In this document: in pieces, positions 30,470-38,876 of the stretch | Numbering within the stretch: position 1 is the stretch's first letter | How the letters are laid out: each line of letters opens with the position of its first letter | Source of the DNA: Streptomyces sp. HM190 | GTDB lineage: Bacteria > Actinomycetota > Actinomycetes > Streptomycetales > Streptomycetaceae | Length of the DNA stretch: 64,000 bases | Direction of reading: 5' to 3' | NCBI RefSeq assembly: GCF_009857135.1 | Contig: NZ_CP047318.1 | Location: forward strand, 2,728,001-2,792,000 | Notes under the pieces: generated by a model | What the model saw: only the letters and a program-made list of their open reading frames with translations | Databases searched by the model: none | Told to the model about the DNA's origin: nothing | Program-made: the position numbers and the translations under genes

Positions 30470-30871
30470 ATGCGCACCCGCAGAGCCATCGGCGCCGTCA
30501 CAGCGGCACTCGCCCTCACCCTCGTCGGCTGCACCGGCGGCGAGGAGGCAGGACTCAACGACAACAAGGGCAGCGACCCCAGTGCCGAAGCCAGCAAAGC
30601 CCTCAGGGCCGCCGGTATCCCGCCCGAGCCCACCGGCGCCCAGCGCGCCCAGCTCCTCCGCGCCCTCGCCGCGGTCGACCCCGACATCGTGAAGTACGAG
30701 GAGAAGGCGGTCGACGCGGCACGCAACCAGTGCAGCGCCATCAACGGCAACAGCTCCCGGGCCGACTGGACCGCCGCCCAACGCTTCACCTACCGGGACG
30801 TCACCACCACCGAGGCCCAGGGCAAGCAGATCAACGAGGCACTCGAAGGGCTCGGCTTCTGCAAGGTCTGA
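30470..30871 (+). CDS. Small secreted lipoprotein, unknown function
   Basis: 133 aa. A signal peptide with twin arginines near the N-terminus ends in the lipobox LVGC (Cys about 21). The mature part is about 110 residues, mainly helical, with two further cysteines (in 'NQCSAING' and the C-terminal 'GFCKV') that could form a disulfide. Start ATG 30470 has GGGGGAA immediately upstream; the longer frame upstream is not supported. No family recognised. Confidence 0.85.
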   Translation: MRTRRAIGAVTAALALTLVGCTGGEEAGLNDNKGSDPSAEASKALRAAGIPPEPTGAQRAQLLRALAAVDPDIVKYEEKAVDAARNQCSAINGNSSRADWTAAQRFTYRDVTTTEAQGKQINEALEGLGFCKV

Positions 30872-30959
30872 CCGCCACGCCCACCCCTCCACGGCCCCGC
30901 CCCGCAGCGGGGCCCGCTCCGCCCAGCCGGACGACCTGCGCCTCGGCGCCTCGGCCGTC

Positions 30960-31277
30960 AGCTGGCGCGAGCGGGTCGGCCCGCTCGGCCCCGGCACGTC
31001 GGCACAGTCGAGCGGATCCGGGTCTGTCACGTAGTTGCCGTCGTCGAGCACCGTGCCGACCAGCCACTCGGCCAGCCGATCGGGATCGGGGCGGGCGATC
31101 CGGCAGGCCTCCCCGCGGGCCTCGGCCGCCGCGGCGGCGGCCTCCCCGACCACACCGTCGGAGTCGTCGATCTCGCCGTACGCCTCCCCCAGCACCCGGA
31201 TCGCCTCCTCGGCCAGACCGACCTCCTGTGCCGCCCGCCCGTCGACGACCGAGGCGCGCAGGGCACTCGCCGCCTCG
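30960..31277 (-). pseudogene. Gene remnant with an 'EIDDSDG' segment
   Basis: On the minus strand this stretch reads as fairly protein-like sequence ('AIRVLGEAYGEIDDSDGVVG', 'ACRIARPDPDRLAEWLV') reminiscent of C-terminal parts of large streptomycete helical proteins with SWIM zinc fingers, though I cannot name the family with certainty. It has no proper start or end: its upstream side joins the IS256 fragment in another frame. Best read as a decayed gene fragment. Confidence 0.4.
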
Positions 31278-31409
31278 ACCCTCGGCCTGAGCCTGGCCCA
31301 CCAGCTCGTCAATCAGCCGGTCGGCCACAGACTTCGACGGCGCCGCCTCATACGGCTCGACGGGTTCAACCTCCGTCACGTTGTCGCTGGGCATCGATGC
31401 AACTGCCAT
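31277..31409 (-). pseudogene. IS256-family transposase, N-terminal fragment
   Basis: About 44 residues from the ATG at 31409 match the usual streptomycete IS256 transposase beginning: 'NVTEVEPVEPYEAAPSKSV' then 'RLIDELVGQAQAEG'. Homology stops there and the frame runs into unrelated sequence, so more than 85% of the gene is missing. It marks an old insertion/deletion scar beside the STAND system. Confidence 0.65.
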
Positions 31410-31547
31410 GATCGGGGAGTTGCACCGAACGTTTTACCGTGTCCGCTTGAAGGCGGACTTGGACCAGAGGTAGCCGGTGAGGCCGATGGCCGTGCACCAG
31501 GCCGGGTCGGTTCAGACGTCCTTGTCCCCACTGCAGGATCCGCAGGC

Positions 31548-34500
31548 TCACCGGCCCGGGCACAAATCCTCGAAGGGAATGCCGGAGACCTTCTCCTTTT
31601 TCCATCGTTGTGCCGCCGGGGATGCGCCGGCGGCGACGCACAGACTTCTCTCCGTATCGATCAGGCCTGAGACGTTCCAACTCAGGACTTCGGTACCGGT
31701 GCTCCAAAGAAGGTTCTGCCCGGCTTCGTCGACCTTGAAGTTCAGCGCGGCGGTGAGAGAGATGTCGTAGGTAAGGGGGTTCCCGACGGGACGTCGTGTG
31801 GGCAGGTGCCAGATCTGCACCCTTTCGATCGCGGCGCCGATCGCTTCCTTGCCGCCCACCGCGAGCAGCTCGCCGCCAGGGCTGTAGGCGAGCGACACAA
31901 CATCGCCATTGCGCGTGGTGAGAGCCGTTTCCGTCTCCCTGCCGCCCTGGACCGAGTATTGGCGGACCTGTCCCGCTCTGCCGGCGCGTTGGCTCCCCAC
32001 GGCGAGCTCGGATCCGTCTGGCCTGAACGCCAGCGCGGTCACCCGTTCGTCGCTCGGAACGTTGAAGGAACTCTTCAAGCAATGGGTTTTCAGGTCCCAC
32101 AGCCGCACTGTTCCAGACGCGTGTCCCGTGGCGATGACCGTCTCGTCCCGATCGACCGCCAACGTGTTGACATCGTCCTGGTCGGGGATTTCCTTCGCGA
32201 AGATCTCCAGGCCCTTTGTCAAGCTCCAATAGCGTATTTTCCGATCGCCGGCCGAGAAGTCGTCGACCGTGACGAGCAGGTGCGATCGGGGAAGGACTGC
32301 CATGACCTGGATGTCGTCGACCGCGCCTTGAAAGGGAACTGTTCGAAACTTTCGGTCCGCCTGAAGAGGCTGCAGCCGAATCGATCCGTCCGCGACATAC
32401 GCGACGGACATGCCGTCCGGGGCGAATGCCGTAATATGGCCGATTCCCTCGGTTTCCCGGACGTGTGACGGGCGGCGCCCGGCGACGTCCCACAGCCAGG
32501 CCGTGCCACTGTTGTGGCTGGATGCGAGGTTGCCGTCCCGCGGGTTGAAAGCGAACGCGTGAAGTGCACTGGTGGTGAGAGGAGTGCCGAGCGGTCGGCG
32601 CGTTCGCATGTCCCAGAACCGCACGGTGCCGTCATCGGCATCCTTGTTGTTGGTCGCGACGGCCAGGGTCTCACAGTCCGAGCTGACCGCCACCGCCATG
32701 ACCGCCCCGTCACCGGTTTCGATGGGGTCGCCGATCTGCTGATTTCCGGAGTCCCACAACCGCACGGTTCCGTCGAGGTGTCCGGTGACGAGAAGCCGCT
32801 TCGCGGCCCGCGAACCGAAGGCGGTCGCACGAGGGGTGACACTGTCGCTGTCAAGGGTTCTCGTCTGCAGGCTCTTCACGTCCAGCACGTCGGTCTTGGC
32901 GAGCGCGCCCTTGACGACGCTGACCACAGCGATCTCACGGGCATCTGGAGACAGGACCGCGGACTGTACCTCACCGACCGTGAAAACGGTGCGGTGGTCC
33001 TTCGATTCAAGGCTCTCCACCTCCCACCTTGAGACATAGAATCCCTCGATGCCGCCTCCCGTTAACTCGGTGAGCGCCGACGACGTGGATTCCTTCACCT
33101 CGACAGTGACGAGTGACTTCCCATCGGGCTCGAACGACACCGAGGTGGCCGGGTGATCGGTATCTCCGGTCTTCCCGATGCGCTGGTGGTTCTGCACCGA
33201 CCAGAGCTGCACGCTCCCGGCTAAGAGGGTGTCGAGCAGGGCGGACGGATCCTCGCTGTCACGCCCACGACCAGCGACGGCCAGAATCATGCTGTCGGGA
33301 CGGAACGCGATTGCGGTGACTCCGTTCAGACCGGTACGCAGTTCAGCCAGCTTGCGGTGCGTGGAGACGCTCCAGAGCCCGACGCGTCCACTGGTACTAC
33401 CGCCCACTGCGAGCACCTTCCCATCCGGGCTGAAGGCGACAGGACCGTCCACGCCGCCCACCATGCGGAAACTGGCGACAGCAGGCTGAGCCACGGCGGC
33501 CAACATGGCGTAGCGGGCCCGGGCGTTCGTAGCACCGCGGGTCAGCTGCCACGCCGCGAGGCTCTTCAGCCGTGCCTGATCGGGATCCTCCGCCTGAAGG
33601 AGTTCACTCTCGCTGATCAGTTTCTGGGATTCGGCGCGGCTGGCTTCCTCGTTTGCCTGCCAGGTCCTGTTGACGGCGACCCCGGCGGCGGCAATGGTCA
33701 ACACAAGGGCGATCAGCAGCAGGGTGTTGATTCGCCGCATCCGGCGGATTCCTGCCTGCTGCCGACGCTCGCTCTCCTTTAGAAACCTGCGGATGTCAGG
33801 CAGCAAGCGGCGTTTAGCGGACCATTCCTTCCCTTCCGTCAGATCGCTTCCCCGCAGCAGGTCGTCGGGGTCTTCGCTGCTGGCCCAGCGGCGGCGGTGC
33901 GCCTCGGCCCGGCCCAGCCAGATGAGGAACCGACTGTCCTCCCGGACCCACCCGGAGAGTTCGGGCCAGTCACGTAGGAGAGTGTCGTGGACCAGTTCAG
34001 CCACCGGAGTCTCTACCGACGTTCCGTCCTCGGCGGCCTCGAACGCCGTACGCACGGTGATGATCCGGCGTTCAGCCAGGTGGTCCCGGACGGCGTCCAC
34101 GTCCACGTACTCGAAGCCCACGGGGACGACCGCCTCGGGCACGTCGCCCACCAGGTCGTGCAAGTGGGGAAGGCTGCGCTGCTGCCGCACCGGAGGGACG
34201 CCCGAGGCGTCGTCGGCCGGCCGTACGAGGGCGGTCAGCATGCGCCGGGCGACGCGGCGTTCGCCGGGGGCCAGTTCTTCCATCGTGCTGTTGCACCAAG
34301 CAGCCAGTGCTCCGGTCACTTCGCCGACGGCGCGGTACGCGTCATGGGTGAGCCTGCCGTCTTCCATGCGTTCCCACAGCTGACTGAGGGCAAGTTGCAA
34401 CGGCGGCAACAGCGTAACCGGGGCCCAGCCAGCGGCGGGCCCGGAATGGTCTCCCGCCAGAACGTCGCTGACGATGCGGTCGACCAGCCCGTCCTCCAGC

Positions 34501-35789
34501 CGAGCACCCGCTCGTACCGCGGGCAGGGTCACGATGTCCTCAAGCTCGTCCCTGCTCACCAAGGCCGGCATGTTGACCAGTCCGGGCTTGGCAGCCTCCA
34601 GCAACCCGGGCGCTCTAGCGGCAAGTTGGGAGTAGAAGTCGTCGCGCATGATGATGAGCACATTGAGTGCGGCGCCCGAGCGGACAGCCCGCAAGAGGTG
34701 TTCCAGCGCCGCCCCGGGGGTTACGTGCGAGGCGTTCCTGCCGACCGTCGGTTGGGTCAGCAGTTCCTCGAACTGGTCGATGACGAGCAACACCCTCTGG
34801 TGTCCGGGCTCGGAGCCAAGCCGTCGAACTACGGCTTGTTCGAGGTCTCCGCCCGCCCCTGGCAGCCCGGCTCGCTCGAGTTCCGCGAACAGATCCTCCC
34901 CGGGACGTGTGACGATGGGCAGCCACCTGTCACTGGAGGGCAGAGCGGCCTTCTGGAGAGCGGGTAACAGGCCGGCGCGCACCAGGGAGGACTTGCCGGA
35001 ACCCGACGGCCCGAGCAGCAGCACCGCCCGTTGATGCTGACGGATCGTTTCCAGCACGATCCGGATCGTGTGCTTCCGACCGTGGAACCACTGAGCGTGC
35101 TCCTCGGTAAACGCCTCCAGGCCTCGGTAGGGCACCGCGCGGGCGACGAGTCGAGGCCACACCTCGTACAGCGTCTGGGCCGGTGTGGCAAAAGCAACTT
35201 CCCTGAGCCTGTCGTTCGCGTCCCCGGCGGTGATCGCGGTGATCATGCCGATCACCAGACCGCTGGTGGTGTCGACGACCGGTCCACCGCTGAAGCCGAG
35301 GGTGATGTCGTTGGCATGGGCCAGCTGCAGCAGAGGTCCACTGCCCCCATCGGGCCCCGGTCCCCCCACTCCCCTCTCGAGCCAACCGATCACCTCACCG
35401 CTTGCCAGGCGTACTTCCCCAGCGCCATTGGGGTAGCCGAAGGACGCTGTCACGTGACCCGAGGATTCCGTGGAGACGTCCAGGCTCAGCGCGTCCAAGC
35501 CTTCCGGATGCCAGAGGAGACGCAGAACGCAGACGTCGCGCCCGACGGGCTCGCGCCATGCCTCCGCCAGAACCGTCGCGGGGATCTGAGGCCTGCCCGG
35601 AGCGCAGGGAAAGGAGATCTTCATAGTGTCGCCGGGGCCGTAGCCAGCCTTACTGACGACGTGGGCGCAGGTCATGAGAGTGCGGTCATCGACAAGAAAG
35701 CCCGAGCCGACCACATCGTCGGCTTGGTCGAGAACTTGGGCGACGGCGCGCTGCACCACGGTGGCGCGCGCTCGGTCGAGAGCAGACAC
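31548..35789 (-). CDS. Trypsin-like protease / STAND NTPase / WD40 protein
   Basis: 1413 aa. Residues 1-215 are a trypsin-fold protease with an apparently intact triad: His43 (TCAHVV), Asp85 (GRDVCVL), Ser167 (GFSGGP). A STAND-type NTPase follows: Walker A GPSGSGKS (260-267) and Walker B-like 'VLLVIDQFEELLT'. A single membrane helix ('LLLIALVLTIAAAGVAV', about 685-703) precedes a beta-propeller of WD40-like repeats (about 760-1400; repeated 'DGTVRLWD' and 'SPDGKVLAVGG' patterns). This is effector-switch-sensor architecture: the propeller would sense a ligand, the NTPase oligomerise and the protease be unleashed, as in predicted NTP-dependent conflict systems. GTG 35789 has GAGG 6 nt upstream. 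It follows the Trypco1 gene by 28 bp. Confidence 0.9.
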   Translation of the reverse strand: MSALDRARATVVQRAVAQVLDQADDVVGSGFLVDDRTLMTCAHVVSKAGYGPGDTMKISFPCAPGRPQIPATVLAEAWREPVGRDVCVLRLLWHPEGLDALSLDVSTESSGHVTASFGYPNGAGEVRLASGEVIGWLERGVGGPGPDGGSGPLLQLAHANDITLGFSGGPVVDTTSGLVIGMITAITAGDANDRLREVAFATPAQTLYEVWPRLVARAVPYRGLEAFTEEHAQWFHGRKHTIRIVLETIRQHQRAVLLLGPSGSGKSSLVRAGLLPALQKAALPSSDRWLPIVTRPGEDLFAELERAGLPGAGGDLEQAVVRRLGSEPGHQRVLLVIDQFEELLTQPTVGRNASHVTPGAALEHLLRAVRSGAALNVLIIMRDDFYSQLAARAPGLLEAAKPGLVNMPALVSRDELEDIVTLPAVRAGARLEDGLVDRIVSDVLAGDHSGPAAGWAPVTLLPPLQLALSQLWERMEDGRLTHDAYRAVGEVTGALAAWCNSTMEELAPGERRVARRMLTALVRPADDASGVPPVRQQRSLPHLHDLVGDVPEAVVPVGFEYVDVDAVRDHLAERRIITVRTAFEAAEDGTSVETPVAELVHDTLLRDWPELSGWVREDSRFLIWLGRAEAHRRRWASSEDPDDLLRGSDLTEGKEWSAKRRLLPDIRRFLKESERRQQAGIRRMRRINTLLLIALVLTIAAAGVAVNRTWQANEEASRAESQKLISESELLQAEDPDQARLKSLAAWQLTRGATNARARYAMLAAVAQPAVASFRMVGGVDGPVAFSPDGKVLAVGGSTSGRVGLWSVSTHRKLAELRTGLNGVTAIAFRPDSMILAVAGRGRDSEDPSALLDTLLAGSVQLWSVQNHQRIGKTGDTDHPATSVSFEPDGKSLVTVEVKESTSSALTELTGGGIEGFYVSRWEVESLESKDHRTVFTVGEVQSAVLSPDAREIAVVSVVKGALAKTDVLDVKSLQTRTLDSDSVTPRATAFGSRAAKRLLVTGHLDGTVRLWDSGNQQIGDPIETGDGAVMAVAVSSDCETLAVATNNKDADDGTVRFWDMRTRRPLGTPLTTSALHAFAFNPRDGNLASSHNSGTAWLWDVAGRRPSHVRETEGIGHITAFAPDGMSVAYVADGSIRLQPLQADRKFRTVPFQGAVDDIQVMAVLPRSHLLVTVDDFSAGDRKIRYWSLTKGLEIFAKEIPDQDDVNTLAVDRDETVIATGHASGTVRLWDLKTHCLKSSFNVPSDERVTALAFRPDGSELAVGSQRAGRAGQVRQYSVQGGRETETALTTRNGDVVSLAYSPGGELLAVGGKEAIGAAIERVQIWHLPTRRPVGNPLTYDISLTAALNFKVDEAGQNLLWSTGTEVLSWNVSGLIDTERSLCVAAGASPAAQRWKKEKVSGIPFEDLCPGR

Positions 35790-35817
35790 GGCGCCTCACA
35801 GGAAGGGTACAGTTTCG

Positions 35818-36255
35818 CTACTCTGCGGCCGGAGCGGGAGCAACCTGAGCTGAATCGGCCGGAGCATCGGGCGGGCCGTCCCCGGGCCCCTGCTCGGCCG
35901 TCTCGTCCTGGGCCACACCGTCGCGATTCCAGGCCAGTTTGACCTTCAGATGGCAACTGGTCTCACTCTTCGCGATAACCACTCCAGCCTGTGCCGCCAG
36001 GATCACTCCGAACTCGACCTCGACTCCGTCGGGTTGGGCCCGGCGAAGCTGCCGCAACAGGTTCCGGGACAGGTCCGCGACGGGATCAAGGGCCAGTGCC
36101 AGCTGCGAGGAGACACCCCCAGCCGCCGCCCCTCGCCCCGCCTTGACGATGTCACTCCCTCCCTGGTCCGGCGCGGGCGTCGCGCCAGTACCCCAGGCGG
36201 TTTCCACGAGAACGGTCCCACCGCTGTCGAGCGCGATGCACGTAAGCCTCTCCAC
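35818..36255 (-). CDS. Trypco1 (trypsin-co-occurring domain) protein
   Basis: 145 aa. Short beta-rich N-terminus ('CIALDSGGTVLVET'), a helical centre and the characteristic 'VEVEFGVILAAQAGVVIAKS' strand-helix segment, then an acidic Pro/Ala tail (about 115-145). This pattern matches the CU044_2847/Trypco1 family, which is found beside trypsin-containing conflict-system genes; here the protease/STAND gene is next, 28 bp downstream. It may be the substrate, regulator or adaptor of the protease (inference from association). GTG 36255 has GGGGGA upstream. Confidence 0.8.
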   Translation of the reverse strand: MERLTCIALDSGGTVLVETAWGTGATPAPDQGGSDIVKAGRGAAAGGVSSQLALALDPVADLSRNLLRQLRRAQPDGVEVEFGVILAAQAGVVIAKSETSCHLKVKLAWNRDGVAQDETAEQGPGDGPPDAPADSAQVAPAPAAE

Positions 36256-36358
36256 CTGATTTCCCCCTCTCGGCCCGCACTTCCCCGCACGGGCAACGGA
36301 CCTCGACACTATGGGCACCATCGCGAGCAGCAGGCAAAAATAACGGGACTGGCCTTTT

Positions 36359-36374
36359 TAGGTTTTCAAACCTA
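36359..36374. promoter_or_regulatory. Perfect 16-bp palindrome upstream of the Trypco1/STAND operon
   Basis: TAGGTTTTCAAACCTA is fully self-complementary (7-bp arms, TC centre... GA on the other strand as the turn) and lies about 105 bp upstream of the Trypco1 start, in an unusually AT-rich 80-bp pocket (36340-36420). It fits an operator or promoter-overlapping regulator site for the operon. Confidence 0.5.
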
Positions 36375-36481
36375 CACAATCTAGGTAATATGCCCCTTCT
36401 TTTTTGCATTATCGATCAAATAGAAGCCCTGGGCCTGGTACCGCCACCACGGGCGCTCGCGCCCACTGCCTCGCTGCGCGC

Positions 36482-36868
36482 ATGACCCCGCTCAACAAGG
36501 AGTCATACGACGCAGCGAAACTTCCCGAACACCGTTTCGTCGCCCTCAACGAGCACGGGACGGTGCTCGGCCAGGTCGCCGCGGCGAAGGTCTCCGACCG
36601 GTGCACCTACGCCGGTGTCATTGAGCACTCGATGTACGTCGCCCCTGCCGTTCGCGGATGCGGTGTGCCCTCCGCCCTCCTCAAGGCGCTGATCGACTCC
36701 GCCGAGGCCGCCGGAACGCGGGCGATCCAGTCTGGGATCATCCCCGAAAACGCGGCCGGCTTCGCATTGCATCGACGTGACGGCTACCTCGTCATCGGCA
36801 TACGTGAACGCATCGGGCGCTATCACGGCCGGTGGCGGGACGCCGTGCTCGTTGAGAGCCGAAGCACC
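36482..36868 (+). pseudogene. GNAT acetyltransferase remnant (phosphinothricin-acetyltransferase-like)
   Basis: Reads the C-terminal two-thirds of a PAT/GNAT enzyme: 'LPEHRFVALNEHGTVLGQVA', acetyl-CoA loop 'VAPAVRGCGVPSALLKALI', and 'GRYHGRWRDAVLVE'. The usual 50-60 N-terminal residues are missing, and the glycine-rich loop has a cysteine where Arg/Gly is common (RGCGVPS for RGRGVG). No stop follows the natural C-terminus; the frame runs on into transposon debris. Non-functional remnant. Confidence 0.65.
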
Positions 36869-36898
36869 CCACCATCGCTTGAGCACTGGGGACTGTGT

Positions 36899-37100
36899 TC
36901 AGGCAGCTTCAGCAGGCTGGGTGTTCCACAACTGGGTGTACCGCTCCACTTCCTCGGGCGCCAGGTTGTTGTCGCCCTCGGTGCGCAGCACGGCGGTGTC
37001 CCACAGCCGGCTGCCGTCGGTGCGCAGGGTGAGCAGCACACCGAGGGTGGAGGCCTGTTCGGCCAAACCGGTCTGCCGGTGGAGTTGGTGGTGACGCAGC
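36899..37100 (-). pseudogene. C-terminal fragment of an unidentified gene
   Basis: The minus strand reads about 65 residues of coding-like sequence ending in a stop ('VLLTLRTDGSRLWDTAVLR', 'APEEVERYTQLWNT'). It resembles the C-terminus of small regulatory proteins of DUF5753 type, but I cannot confirm this. It is cut at its 5' side by the IS110 fragment. Confidence 0.35.
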
Positions 37101-37115
37101 AGCACGTACGAGGAC

Positions 37116-37460
37116 TTGAACGTGATCCTGGTCAACGCCCGGCAGGTCAAGAACCTGCCCGGCCGCAAGACAGACGTTTCCGACGCCGCCCGGCTGGCCC
37201 AGCTCGGCGCACACGGCCTGGTCCGCCCCCCGTTCGTGCCGCCCGCACCGGTGCGGGAACTGCGGGATCTGACCCGGGCCCGCACCCAGATGACCCGCGA
37301 ACGCGGGCAGATCGTCCAGCGGTTGGAGAAGCTGCTGGAGGACACCGGCATCAAACTCGCCGCGGTCGCCTCCGACATCATGGGCGTCTCGGGCCGGGCC
37401 ATGCTGGAGGCCCTCATCGGCGGGGAACGCGACCCGCAGACGCTGGCGGAGATGGCCAAG
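37116..37460 (+). pseudogene. IS110-family transposase, internal fragment
   Basis: About 115 residues of the IS110 DEDD-transposase middle: 'VILVNARQVKNLPGRKTDVSD', 'RPPFVPPAPVRELRDLTRAR', and 'GERDPQTLAEMAK'. Both the N-terminal catalytic start and the C-terminal transposase_20 part are missing. It ends about 35 bp before the first CRISPR repeat, in the place where a leader would be expected. Confidence 0.8.
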
Positions 37461-37495
37461 CTCTTGGCCGTAGAGCGGCGTCAGCGTCCTGGCGA

Positions 37496-37769
37496 TATCG
37501 CCCTGCACATGCGGGGATAGCTCCCAGACCGAGCTTCTTAGGAACTTGATGAACCCATCGGCCCCGCGCACGCGGGAATAGCTCCGCGCACCCGTACAGG
37601 TTCAGCGCCTCTTCACGGTCGGCCCCCGCATACGCGGGGACAACTCCCCGTAGTCCCAGGTGGGGTCGACCGACAGCAGGTCGGCCCGGCGCACGCGGGG
37701 ATAGCTCCAAGGTGGCGGGCGCGTTCGGTGCGCCAAAGCTGTCGGCCTCGCGCATGCGCGGATAGGTCG
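37496..37769 (+). CRISPR. Degenerate type I-E CRISPR array, five repeats
   Basis: Five 29-30-bp repeats start at 37496, 37557, 37618, 37680 and 37741; all four spacers are exactly 32 bp. The repeats follow the I-E consensus shape (GCCCCGCGCACGCGGGGATA core, closing CTCC) but every copy differs by several bases, and the last has a mutated 3' end, as is usual for the leader-distal repeat. That orientation puts the leader on the left, where an IS110 remnant now sits. A further 32-bp spacer could precede the first repeat (37464-37495). No cas gene is in the window, so this is a relic or a trans-dependent array. Confidence 0.85.
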
Positions 37770-37837
37770 CAGTGATGCGCCCCGTAGACATCGATCACCG
37801 AGGCCAGAAACGACAGGCGTGCTCCTGCCTCCGGAGA

Positions 37838-38245
37838 TCAGGCTCGTGCATCTCGCTGCTGGACTTCCTTGAGGACTCCGGCCACCGTCGCGAAGTCATT
37901 GTCCACGTGGAGGACGGTGTGCCCATGGTGTACAGCTGTCGCACACACCAGCAGGTCGATCGCTCCCGCCGCCCGATGCTGGCCCCTCTGGGTCAGTTTG
38001 TACTGGGCGGTGTCGACCCACCGCCAGGCGTTATTCGGAACCGGAGAGAGCAGACAGAGCGCGTCCAGTTCCTCGGCCAGCTCATCTCGGTGAGACGGGC
38101 TGGTCGCCGAGTAGAGGAATTCGGCACGTGTCGGCTCGCAGATGTGGAACACCCCGGCGGCGATGTGTCCCTCCCAGGGGCGCAGCGCACCTGGGGTACG
38201 GAACAGGTGCCACAGAGCCGAGGTGTCCACCAGATACGTGATCAC
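37838..38245 (-). CDS. vapC: VapC-type PIN-domain toxin
   Basis: 135 aa PIN ribonuclease. The acidic set is present: Asp in 'YLVDTSALWHL' (about 7), Glu in 'EPTRAEFLYS' (about 41), Asp in 'AAGAIDLLVCATA' (about 97) and 'HVDNDFATV' (about 115). Such toxins cut tRNA, rRNA or mRNA when freed from VapB. The gene starts inside the stop of the antitoxin gene (ATGA overlap), the standard TA arrangement. Confidence 0.92.
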   Translation of the reverse strand: MITYLVDTSALWHLFRTPGALRPWEGHIAAGVFHICEPTRAEFLYSATSPSHRDELAEELDALCLLSPVPNNAWRWVDTAQYKLTQRGQHRAAGAIDLLVCATAVHHGHTVLHVDNDFATVAGVLKEVQQRDARA

Positions 38246-38475
38246 TCGAAGGCCTCGCGCCGCGCACGCTTCTCGACTTCATGCGCCGCTGCGGCCTGCT
38301 CGAACTCGCCGCGCTCACCTCGCGCGGCCAGCTTCTCCGCGGCCTCCAGCCTCTTGATCCGCGCCACGTAGTCCCGAAGGGCCGCGTTGACGGTCTCCTT
38401 CTTCGTCGTGGCACCCATGAGCCGCATGGCCTCGGCCAGCGCCTCGTCGTCGAGATCGATCTGCGTGACGGACAC
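38242..38475 (-). CDS. vapB: VapB-type antitoxin
   Basis: 77 aa. Ribbon-helix-helix N-terminus ('TQIDLDDEALAEAMRLMGA' then 'KKETVNAALRDYV'), followed by a charged helical C-terminus that would bind the toxin. GTG 38475 has GGAGG 6 nt upstream. Precedes and overlaps the PIN toxin gene; the pair should be self-regulated through the upstream inverted repeat. Confidence 0.9.
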   Translation of the reverse strand: MSVTQIDLDDEALAEAMRLMGATTKKETVNAALRDYVARIKRLEAAEKLAARGERGEFEQAAAAHEVEKRARREAFE

Positions 38476-38496
38476 CGGACACCTCCAACATCCACA

Positions 38497-38517
38497 ATGT
38501 ATGCATCAACGATACAT
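38497..38517. promoter_or_regulatory. Inverted repeat, probable VapBC operator
   Basis: ATGTAT (38497-38502) and ATACAT (38512-38517) are perfect complements with a 9-bp spacer, 22 bp upstream of the antitoxin start in an AT-rich patch. This is where autoregulatory TA complexes bind. Confidence 0.6.
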
Positions 38518-38808
38518 CGCCAACATCGAATGCCGCCACCGACTGCGACAGACCGCTCAAGCGAGGCGCGCAGGCTGCCGAGGCGTCTCCGTTCGGGCTG
38601 CTTCCCGATGCAGGACGGATCAGCGGGGCCTACTGCAACCCCGCCGCGAATCACCCCATGGGACCTATGACCGACTTGACCGCAATCGGCGTCCCGAATC
38701 TGTCCTGCCGATCATGAAACCACGTATCGAGACGCTCTACGAGCGTCCCTCAACTCGCTACCCAGCTCGCATAGTCGCTGGTCAGATCGTTTCTTCTCGC
38801 GTAGCGAG

Positions 38809-38858
38809 TGGTGGGGCGGGTGGGACTCGAACCCACGGCCGACGGATTATGAGTCCTT
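38809..38858 (-). tRNA. 3' fragment of a tRNA with CAT anticodon (probable att site)
   Basis: Minus strand, from the 3' end: encoded CCA (38809-38811), discriminator A, acceptor 3' strand CCGCCCC (38813-38819), a perfect T-arm GTGGG/CCCAC with the TTCGAGT loop (38820-38836), variable loop, anticodon stem and the seven-base loop CTCATAA (anticodon CAT, 38847-38853). The 5' side of the anticodon stem already mismatches and no D-arm or acceptor 5' strand follows. Such a fragment is what tyrosine-integrase elements leave at one end; its direction places the element to the right. Confidence 0.75.
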
Positions 38859-38876
38859 TTCTGATCTTCCGATCAG

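Noticed and set aside
36404..37549. 381-codon plus-strand frame as a single gene
   Set aside because: It strings together a truncated acetyltransferase, antisense debris, and unrelated frame; the IS110 fragment is in a different frame.
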